From Candidatus Competibacteraceae bacterium (GTDB lineage: Bacteria > Pseudomonadota > Gammaproteobacteria > Competibacterales > Competibacteraceae), in the NCBI GenBank assembly GCA_016713505.1, contig JADJPA010000001.1, positions 3,198,662 through 3,262,661 on the forward strand: 64,000 nt of DNA. The letters run 5' to 3'. The notes under the pieces are model-generated. The model did not search any database and had not been told where the DNA came from. It was given only the letters and a program-made list of their open reading frames with translations. This document shows positions 45,837 through 53,714 of this stretch, in pieces (positions within the stretch are counted from its first letter, which is position 1; every line of letters begins with the position of its first letter). Made by a program: the position numbers and the translations under genes.

Positions 45837-46854
45837 TTACACATTTTTTCTTTTTACTCCTAAACTGGCAAAAAGCTTTGGGTTAAGTAAAATTGCTACG
45901 ATACCTGCCAATGTAGTTGGCAGCCATACCCCTAAATGCGATAAGACCGCAAAGCTTGCTGATTGTTCTGAAGAGCTTCCTAGAACTGAAGCTGCGGCAA
46001 AAGCGGCTAAGTGAAATGAACCAATATAACCTGGAGAAGATGGAATCAACGTTGATAATGTTGTCGCTGCCATGACAAATATAGCTGCCTCAGGGCCAAC
46101 AGAAAATCTGAAACCTATCAACAATGCCCAAAAAAAACCTGCTTCTCCCAACCATATCAGTGCTGAAAATAAAAAAAAGTGAAGCCAGAATAGGTAAACG
46201 CGACATTACATTAATATTTTTCAGTAAATTCATTGCCATAATAAAAAATTTTATTCTTATTTCACTTTTTTTAACCCAAGAATAGCTGAGAAAACTTTCA
46301 CAGTATGATGATATTGGCGCGCTAAAAAATAAAATAAAGCCTAATATAAGGATACTGGAAATCCCTACAGTAAAAGCGCTTTTTGTTATCCAACCCGAAA
46401 GCTCAGCTTTTAAAGTGAAGATAAAACCAACGAATAAACACACTAGCAAAGTGACCAAATCGATCAAGCGCTCAATTATTAAACTGCTAGTTGCTGTAGC
46501 CTTCCCGATTCCGAGAATAGAGGGAAAAACTAAAGCCCGCATTATATCACCTAAGCGCATCGGTAAAATATTATTAAGAGCGATAGATCCAAGAAATGGC
46601 CCGACGCAACCAACAATAGAAACTTCAGGATTAATAGTTTTTAACAAAACTGACCAACGTGCTATCCGTATGGCATAACCGAAGGTTAATGAAGCTAACC
46701 CCCAGAACATATAGAGCCATTGAAAATTAGCAAGTGCTATACGTACATCCTCAAACTTAATTTGCCTAGCAATAACTATAAGGCATAATAGTGAAATAAT
46801 AAATCCAATACCTTGTTGGAACCATCTGTTATCCATTGTGACTTTTGTTATCAT
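45837..46854 (-). CDS. UPF0104 flippase-like membrane protein, one frameshift
   Basis: About 338 residues when repaired. First frame from 46854: RWFQQGIGFIISLLCLIVIA, YAIRIARWSVLLK, ALNNILPMRLGDIMRALVFP (the conserved NNxLPxRxGD motif). Removing one T of the T8 run (A8 at 46171-46178, plus strand) joins LASLFLFSALIWLGEAGFFW and the C-terminal SSPGYIGSFHLAAF. This is the lysylphosphatidylglycerol-synthase transmembrane family without the synthase domain, probably a lipid or lipid-sugar translocator. It overlaps the epimerase stop by four bases. Confidence 0.78.
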
Positions 46855-47813
46855 TGGCTAGTATATTTAATGCCTGTTGAATTTATATAGATTTTCCTTA
46901 TTCCTGTATCAATATCTGTTGGATTAAAACCATCGGGTAAAATTTTGTAAGAATAACTATTGTTCGCCGAATTCACATCATTAGCTATATAGCGAATATA
47001 TAATTTACGCCCTACGATAGTTTCAATCTTGCGAATAATTTCTAGTATTGTGCTAGATCTTCCAGTTGCAAGCACAAATATCTTATGTGATAACGAAGGT
47101 GAAGAAATGTTATTGGCAATAAATCTACCAATATCATTCACTAATACGTAATCTCTTAAAGTATGCATTGCTGCATAGATAGTTGAAACCTTGTAGCGAA
47201 CGGCATGTTGAATGAGTACATTGATAAGCCCAAGCCTAGATGATGCTAAGTCAGAATAACCATATACAGAGCTAGGTCGATATATAAAGACTTTGCTATC
47301 CAAATCTTTGCTGATCAGAAAATTTTCTTGTTCCAGTTTAAAAAGGCCATAAGGTCTTAGAGGATTTGGAGTATTATTTTCATTTACATTACACTGTCCC
47401 TCAAATAATCCTCCAGCTGAACTTATTAAGTGAAAACTAAAATTAGCTTTATTGAAAATAGTTCGGATTGCTTCAAAAAAATCGATTGTATTCTTAAAAG
47501 AAATCAATTCTTTATGTAGTTCTTCACTTTTGGCGCTAAATGCACTAACTCCAGCGCTCCAAATAAAATTAACATTATTTATTTTTGATTGGTCCACGCT
47601 TTTTTTAAATTTTAATAGATATTTTATAATAGATTTTTGATGAGTCTTTTGAGCTTGAAAATCTATCCATGAATATGGAAATTCAAGCTTATGCAGAGGC
47701 ACTGTGGGGTTTATAAGTGAAGAAACAATGCTGCGCCCAATTAAGCCTAACCCAAAAATGAATGTTATTTTGTAAGTATTAAAATCCTTAGAATTAAAAG
47801 TCAATAAGATCAT
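46851..47813 (-). CDS. NAD-dependent epimerase/dehydratase-like SDR protein
   Basis: 320 residues. N-terminal ITFIFGLGLIGRSIVSSL is a G-x-G-x-x-G NAD site; FHLISSAGGLFEGQ and RPYGLFKLEQENFL supply the Ser and Tyr-x3-Lys of the extended SDR active site; FIYRPSSVYGYSD follows. Strongly AT-rich (many Ile, Lys, Asn codons ending in A/T). It should modify a nucleotide- or lipid-linked sugar, for example by keto reduction or epimerisation. Its ATG shares one base with the GT2 stop (TAATG). Confidence 0.77.
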   Translation of the reverse strand: MILLTFNSKDFNTYKITFIFGLGLIGRSIVSSLINPTVPLHKLEFPYSWIDFQAQKTHQKSIIKYLLKFKKSVDQSKINNVNFIWSAGVSAFSAKSEELHKELISFKNTIDFFEAIRTIFNKANFSFHLISSAGGLFEGQCNVNENNTPNPLRPYGLFKLEQENFLISKDLDSKVFIYRPSSVYGYSDLASSRLGLINVLIQHAVRYKVSTIYAAMHTLRDYVLVNDIGRFIANNISSPSLSHKIFVLATGRSSTILEIIRKIETIVGRKLYIRYIANDVNSANNSYSYKILPDGFNPTDIDTGIRKIYINSTGIKYTSQ

Positions 47814-48814
47814 TATAAATCATCCTGAAAATACTTTGCTAATATTTTATCATCTTTTCTATCTACAACAAAAAAGGTCGGTTTTCCCTGAGCATGGAGT
47901 AAAATCACTGATATATATTCAAGTAGAACGCTGATTAAAGAAACGATAATACCGCCAAAAAAAAGTGTAGTTATTAATGAGGATGCTAAGCCATGTATTA
48001 GGCTATCAGGGGTGAGAGTTTTAATAAAAATTACGTACCCCCCATAAAAAATACTAGTTAATACTCCCCCTAATCCAATCAAGGCTCCAATGCGTAAAGC
48101 TTTAGTATGGGTTGATATAATCATTCTTCTTGCGTGGGATAAAAGTTTTCGAAATGTATAGCCACTCTTGCCCCCCTCGATAAGGCGCTCGTCTTTAAGT
48201 AAAATATGAATAGTACAAACTCTTTCTGTAAACCAAGATAAAACTATATCGAAATACATATCATGGCTACAAACGCTACTGGCTGCTCTCCCAATTGATC
48301 CTCTTATGAGACGAAAGCTATTAAATAAAAGAATATTTTTATCGCCCGTCAATTTTGCTATTAGCATTTTATAAAAACGCGAGCTTAAATCGCGGATTAA
48401 GCTTTCATGAACATTTTCTTGAGGATGCGCATAGACAACATCACAACTTTGTATACTAACTTTTTTGAGTAAATTTTCGATTTGATTGGGGTGATGTTGA
48501 AGATCTTCATCAAGAGTTACAATCCAATCTCCTGAAGAATGAAGGATGCCAGCGACGGTTGCTGAGTGTTGTCCGAAATTACGGGATAAATGAATTACTG
48601 TAACCCAAGGGTATTTTAAAGATATTTCATCCAGAATTTGCGGTGAATTGTCAATGGCGGAATCATCAACAAATATTGCTTCTTCAAGAAAAATAGGAGC
48701 ATTTAAAGTAAGCCATTTTTCTCGCAGATCGCTAAGTTCTTCTATAAGTCTGCTTAAATAAGAAGCACCTGAATAAACTGGAGTAACAGTCGATAAAGAT
48801 ATAGTTTTCATCAT
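47813..48814 (-). CDS. GtrB/DPM1-like GT2 making a polyprenyl-phosphate sugar
   Basis: 333 residues. GT2 start SLSTVTPVYSGASYLSRLIE, EEAIFVDDSAIDNS, SRNFGQHSATVAGI, TLDEDLQHHPNQI (DxD region), then GYTFRKLLSHARRM and two C-terminal membrane segments (LIGLGGVLTSIFYGGYVIF; LITTLFFGGIIVSLISVLL). These mark enzymes that load a sugar onto undecaprenyl phosphate. Followed by epimerase, flippase-like protein, FAD enzyme and GT-C transferase, it opens a plausible complete make-modify-flip-transfer pathway in the AT-rich block. Confidence 0.85.
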   Translation of the reverse strand: MMKTISLSTVTPVYSGASYLSRLIEELSDLREKWLTLNAPIFLEEAIFVDDSAIDNSPQILDEISLKYPWVTVIHLSRNFGQHSATVAGILHSSGDWIVTLDEDLQHHPNQIENLLKKVSIQSCDVVYAHPQENVHESLIRDLSSRFYKMLIAKLTGDKNILLFNSFRLIRGSIGRAASSVCSHDMYFDIVLSWFTERVCTIHILLKDERLIEGGKSGYTFRKLLSHARRMIISTHTKALRIGALIGLGGVLTSIFYGGYVIFIKTLTPDSLIHGLASSLITTLFFGGIIVSLISVLLEYISVILLHAQGKPTFFVVDRKDDKILAKYFQDDL

Positions 48815-49115
48815 ATGGTTCCATTGATGACTTTACATTTTTTGTGGTTGTCTTTGAGATTAATGGAAGGTCAAGATGAATGGTTCTTTAGCTGTATTAA
48901 TTCCAAATTGGGAAAAATACAGCCGTCAAAGTATAGGAAATTTAGTCCAACATAGGGTATGGGCCGCTTTAGAATATTTTGATGTATAGCGTGTAGTGTT
49001 ACAAAGGTAGCTAGGTGTTAAGTTTGTGATCAATATAAAAACCAATTAATATGACCTACTTAACGACTTCTTTAGGCTAGGAGGCCCTTTGGAAATTTTA
49101 ATTTTATTTCGAGCG
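48815..49115. promoter_or_regulatory. Intergenic region at the module boundary
   Basis: About 300 bases without a gene between the second export module and the AT-rich block. GCTGTATT (48891-48898) and AATACAGC (48916-48923) form a perfect 8-bp inverted repeat with a 17-base spacer. It could end the upstream operon or be an operator for the GT2 operon starting at 48814. No clear T-run follows on the minus strand. Confidence 0.35.
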
Positions 49116-50027
49116 TTACTGTTGCCCACATGAAAAAGAAAAAATATAACATTGATCTAAATCATCAGATAGCAATGGCTGTTCATAGGATTCTAAAGGA
49201 TTAAAGGATTTAGTGAAATAGGTATTAGGCATCGGTATTAATCCCCGCCGATTGTTAATGCTGAAACCAGCTTCAAGGAGAATGTGTTCCATTTGTTGGG
49301 GCGTATATTCAAGTTTATGATCTTGATCGATAAAACTATCTGGACTCTGAATGGAAGTAATAAGCCTATTAGGTGTGTCAAAAATAAAGCTACCATTAGG
49401 AGTCAGGTGGCTGTGAATCCAACGAAGTACTCTGTTAAGAAAATTGGGCATAATATGTTCGATGACCTGCCCCATAAAAACTAGGTCAAATGTTTTAGTT
49501 GCCAACTGTTGGCATTGGTCAATCTCTTCAGCTTTGCCATGGAAATAATGGAGAGCACCCCAAGAAAATGAATAATCACGGTCTTGCGGAAATTTTGGCT
49601 TCCCCCAATACTGCTCTGAAGGAGGCAAATCAAAGATAACTAATTCTTTGGGTCTGTGAGCATATCCTAGTTCTATCAGTGCACCTTCAGCGATATTGGG
49701 AGAAGAACCACCTATATCAAGTATCTTCTCAAAAACTGGAAGGGATTTTATCCACGCTTGACGAGCTTTATGGACCATTTGAGAAAATGGAATAGCATTG
49801 ACCATTTTATATTCTGGCGAGCCTTGGAGGGTGTCGATTAGGCAAGGTATGGAAAAGTTGTCTGTTTCGATTTGTTTGGCCCATGATGCTTCGCCTATAG
49901 GATCGATAGATCGCCTTAGCAAGAGAAGGTAAGCCAGTTTCACAACATCCAAAGGTCGCAAATCATCAAGTTTTAATCCACCAATAAATTTAGAGATTTC
50001 AATTGAACGATCTGAAGCCATGTTCAT
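49116..50027 (-). CDS. SAM-dependent methyltransferase with N-terminal DUF4214-like unit
   Basis: 303 residues. Residues about 25-75 (VVKLAYLLLLRRSIDPIGEA, ... LIDTLQGSPEY) form one DUF4214-like unit. Then a class I methyltransferase: motif I FEKILDIGGSSPNIAEGAL, later FDLVFMGQVIEHIMPNFL and GSFIFDTPNR. It would methylate a sugar or glycan end. The start overlaps the stop of the GT4-GT4 gene by four bases (ATGA), so it is the last gene of the second export module. Confidence 0.78.
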   Translation of the reverse strand: MNMASDRSIEISKFIGGLKLDDLRPLDVVKLAYLLLLRRSIDPIGEASWAKQIETDNFSIPCLIDTLQGSPEYKMVNAIPFSQMVHKARQAWIKSLPVFEKILDIGGSSPNIAEGALIELGYAHRPKELVIFDLPPSEQYWGKPKFPQDRDYSFSWGALHYFHGKAEEIDQCQQLATKTFDLVFMGQVIEHIMPNFLNRVLRWIHSHLTPNGSFIFDTPNRLITSIQSPDSFIDQDHKLEYTPQQMEHILLEAGFSINNRRGLIPMPNTYFTKSFNPLESYEQPLLSDDLDQCYIFSFSCGQQ

Positions 50028-52378
50028 AAATTCCTTATAAAAGAAAAATAAGCTTCGGCAGCATTTTCAAGAGACCCTCGATCCAGCATGAACTGGCGAC
50101 TTTTATCACTTAGAGTACGACGAACCCCCTGTGATTTGAATAACTGTTTGAAAAAAGATATCAGCTGTGCAATCTCGTTTTCGATAGGCTCAGCTTTCCA
50201 AGCCACACAATCAGGAATTTCAGTAAAAGAGCCAAAATCGGTGACTATAGTCGGTGCACCGCTGGCTAAGGCGTGATACAAGGATGCTGAAGACTCTCCC
50301 ATTGTTGGATACCGCAGATTTGCTACGACATCGACGGCTTTGAGGAACTCAAAAAATTCATTGTGACTGACATAACCTTTGAGCTGAATAGTTTCTGACA
50401 ATTCGTATTGTTGTTCCAATTGGTTGAAATTGATACGGCTATCATTAACTTCACCGACGATCAGTAATTTTATCGGGTAGCCGCTACGATAAAGAGCGGC
50501 TACCGCCGCCATGATCGATTCTATGCGCTTGTGTTGGTTGATGAAGCCAAAGACGCCTATCCAGAAAAATCGTTCGCTTAAACCCAAACGCTTGCGCAGA
50601 TAAGCGCGCTCTTGGTCAGAGTAACCCGCTTGGAGCTGCGCGCCGAGATGGATTCTTAAAATGCGCTGGATACCCGTCAACTGTTCCGATACCCAGCGGC
50701 TGTGAGCAATAACGGCGCGGCTGCGACGGGCGATCGGATGAGACATCGGAAATTCCCAGATGTCTGGGCGATTACCCGTGTTCAAGTAATGGTTCCACGC
50801 GATCAAACCTCTCATTCCATATTCATGCAACGCTTTTTCATAGAGAAATTGCTGAGGTTGATCGAGAAAGCCGCATTGCAGCGAGGGATGAATATTATAG
50901 TCGTGTAACACCACGATGCCCGGAATCAGCCAGGCCAATTCGTAAATCTTTAGGTGGCTGAGATTATTCCCTAGATGATAAATAGCGATATCGTAATGGG
51001 GAGCTTGCTCCGGATAGTCAGCTAAGGCTTGAATGTCAAGTCCGGGCAAAGAAATTGCTGCTTCAGGATCCTCCACAAAAAGCGTCACGTCCATGCGGTC
51101 TAGCAAATATGGCATCAGCTGATAGCTATAATCGGCCACCCCTGTTTTCTGTAATGGCCACGGTGACAAGTAGGCTATGCGTGGCTTGTATTTTTTTGAA
51201 GTTTGTTGGCTAGAGTCAAGAAGAAGCGCTTCCTTAAAGCTTTGCAGATACTGGTTCGCAGTTTTTTCCCAACGAAAGTTGCGAGCATGCCGCACGGCGG
51301 CGAAACGACGTGGATCGTTCGGATCGCGCCGATCCCAGGCTTGATTCAAGGCGCGAACCATGTCAGCGACATCAAGCGGTTCGCAATAAATGGCGTGCTC
51401 GCCGCCGACTTCAGGGAGGGAAGAAGATGAACTGACTACGACAGGAAGGCCACAGGCCAGCGCGTCCAGAACCGGCAAGCCGAAACCTTCATAGAGGGAC
51501 GGAAAGAAAAAAACACTGGCACCCCGGAATAAAAAGCCGAGTTCGTTCTCCTCAACGTATCCAGGGAGGTCCAGGCGGTCGGCGACCCCCAATTCTTGGG
51601 CGAGAGCCCGATAGTGGTTGTGGGACGCGGGGTCGTACGCGCAGATGACTTTGAAACGGATAGTCTCGGATTGTCGGGTTCGCGCGAAGGCGGCGAAAGC
51701 CCGTAGAGCGTTATCCATGTTCTTGCGGGGATCGAAGCCTCCTACATAGAGGATATAAGGCGGATTCGACAATTTATCGCCCTGGATGTAAGGCCAAAAC
51801 AAGGAGTAATCGCTGGCAAGAGTGGCGATCTGAATCTGGCGTGCCACCGAGGGGTATAGGTCGCCAAAATCCTTTGCGGTTGCGGCCGAAATGGCTAGCA
51901 GTTGACATCCCTGCGCTGCCAGATCGTCGCAGCGAGCCAGATAGTCCCGCCACAGAACGGAACCCCACTCCTTCTGAAACCGTTCTGGCATTCGGCGCGG
52001 AACCAGATCATAGAGCGTGACCGCGCGAGGAATGGAACGCAGACCCAGCGGATAACACACGTTGGGCATCAAGGGGTTAGGGTTCCAATAGAGGTCAGCT
52101 CCCAGCATCCGGGACAGCGCATCAAGCTGCCGCCCATAACTATGACAGCGCTCGACCGGTTCGACATCGGTCGAAAGGGCAGGCAACAAGACCGGCTGTA
52201 ACCAACGCCGCGCGCGAGGTTTGAGGCGTTCGATATGCTTCAGATCCCGAACCGCAACAAGCCAGTCGTGCTGGATATCTCCATCTATCAAGTGGTAGAG
52301 AATTTCGAGAAAAGCCTTGCCGATGCCACGCTGCAGCTCCGGTGTGTCCAGAGTCTGACCGTCAACTAGAATCTTCAT
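50024..52378 (-). CDS. Tandem GT4-GT4 glycosyltransferase
   Basis: 784 residues with two complete GT-B modules. First (1-375): MKILVDGQTLDTPELQRGIG, LYVGGFDPRKNMDNAL, PSLYEGFGLPVLDALACG. Second (about 395-784): KPRIAYLSPWPLQKTGVADY, WIGVFGFINQHKRIESIM, and a donor site MGESSASLYHALASGAPTI, which has Glu-Ser-Ser in place of the usual Glu-x-Phe-Gly. This resembles WbdA-like processive mannosyltransferases that build a repeating unit with two active sites. It lies in the second Wzm/Wzt module, as WbdA does in E. coli O9a. Overlaps both neighbours by four bases. Confidence 0.85.
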   Translation of the reverse strand: MKILVDGQTLDTPELQRGIGKAFLEILYHLIDGDIQHDWLVAVRDLKHIERLKPRARRWLQPVLLPALSTDVEPVERCHSYGRQLDALSRMLGADLYWNPNPLMPNVCYPLGLRSIPRAVTLYDLVPRRMPERFQKEWGSVLWRDYLARCDDLAAQGCQLLAISAATAKDFGDLYPSVARQIQIATLASDYSLFWPYIQGDKLSNPPYILYVGGFDPRKNMDNALRAFAAFARTRQSETIRFKVICAYDPASHNHYRALAQELGVADRLDLPGYVEENELGFLFRGASVFFFPSLYEGFGLPVLDALACGLPVVVSSSSSLPEVGGEHAIYCEPLDVADMVRALNQAWDRRDPNDPRRFAAVRHARNFRWEKTANQYLQSFKEALLLDSSQQTSKKYKPRIAYLSPWPLQKTGVADYSYQLMPYLLDRMDVTLFVEDPEAAISLPGLDIQALADYPEQAPHYDIAIYHLGNNLSHLKIYELAWLIPGIVVLHDYNIHPSLQCGFLDQPQQFLYEKALHEYGMRGLIAWNHYLNTGNRPDIWEFPMSHPIARRSRAVIAHSRWVSEQLTGIQRILRIHLGAQLQAGYSDQERAYLRKRLGLSERFFWIGVFGFINQHKRIESIMAAVAALYRSGYPIKLLIVGEVNDSRINFNQLEQQYELSETIQLKGYVSHNEFFEFLKAVDVVANLRYPTMGESSASLYHALASGAPTIVTDFGSFTEIPDCVAWKAEPIENEIAQLISFFKQLFKSQGVRRTLSDKSRQFMLDRGSLENAAEAYFSFIRNL

Positions 52379-53681
52379 GGCAGCACTGCTCGTAGAATCC
52401 TGTCCATCACATCTGGCCAGCGGAACCGGGAGCGGACGTAGCGCCGACCGCGAGCCACCAGAGCCGCTCGCATATCTCGATCCAGCAACGCCTCGACATG
52501 GGCCGAGAATTCAATTTCGTTGTTGTAGACCAACCCCCCCGAACAGCGCTCTACATGTCCGGTGGTCACCGCGCAGTCTCGCGGCACTAAAACCGGTGTG
52601 CCGGCTAGCCAAGCTTCCATGATGACATAGGAAAAGCTTTCCAGCTTCGAAGGGTTGATCAAGCTAATTGCTTGAGCGGTCACGGTAAGTTTTTCCACTT
52701 CTGGCAAATAGCCCAATTCGATCAACCAAGGTGATTTTGGAACGACTCCAGGTGGACCCTCACCGATTAGCACTAATGGAATCGGATTTTCGCCGTGCGC
52801 CGCGCGCGCTTCGTTCAAGCGATTTATCCAGGGAACAGGTAGGAAAGCCCCTTGTCAGGCTCGATACGGCCGATGTAAACCAGATAGCGGTCAGGCAAGC
52901 CAAGTTTCATCCGTGTCCGCTGGAGAAAATCAGGTTCTTCGAGCCGCGCGATCAGGCTCGAAGAAAGTTCGACCCCCAACCCGACAACGGGACTTTCCAC
53001 CAACCGCCGTCCGGCGCCATGTCCGTACGCGCGAATGGTGAGATCCTTTTCCTCCTCTGATAAGAAAAGCAGCTTGCGGCTGTTGCTAACCATTGCGGCG
53101 ATCGGCGCCCAGTAAAACTCTGGCTCATCATGAAAAGCCGGCAAGGCGATGATCCGTCCCGGATGAGCGTTGATAGCGGACGGAACCAGCGACTGAAAAT
53201 AGGTTCCGGCGATAAGGACGACCTCGGGGTCCAACTGGCCGATATGCTCGATCAAGGCATGACTGTTGAGGCCGTTTTCAAAAAAGGCGTGCTGAAGTTC
53301 CAGAGAAACGGGCTCTCCGCGCATCCTGGTGGCTACGGCGGTATGGTAGGGTCCGGGATCGGATTGATCGACGGGGAAGCGCCGCACCCGGATAGCACCG
53401 ACCTGGGTTTCACCAGCCGGGTGACAAGCCTTGCGCCAATCTTCGTAAGGAGAGCGGCTACAGGTCGTCAATACAGTAACCGGATAGCCACACTGCTGGA
53501 GCATTTCAGCCAGAGAGGCGAACGCGCGGCCGCCTCCGCCAGCAAAAGAGCCGAACCAAGGAGTAATCAGGGCAAATTCAAAACGGGAGGCAAAAAAGCC
53601 AGGCATTATTCCAGGCATTATTAATGATCGTTCCAGCATCCAAGCAAGAGAATTTACGAGCGAATTCAGATGATCGATCAA
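52375..53681 (-). CDS. GT4 glycosyltransferase, one frameshift
   Basis: About 435 residues when repaired. N-terminal part: FEFALITPWFGSFAGGGGRA, TVLTTCSRSPYEDW. Then LPDRYLVYIGRIEPDKGLSY. The frame stops at LFPG. Adding one C to CCC (GGG at 52831-52833, plus strand) restores LFPWINRLNEARAAHG and the donor domain VLIGEGPPG, NPSKLESFSYVIMEAWLAG. The start is uncertain; ATG at 53681 is the longest, but internal ATGs near 53615-53640 may be used. It ends in the start codon of the GT4-GT4 gene. Confidence 0.78.
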
Positions 53682-53714
53682 CGCTCATGCGGTTTCCAGA
53701 GGGGTCGCGATCGC

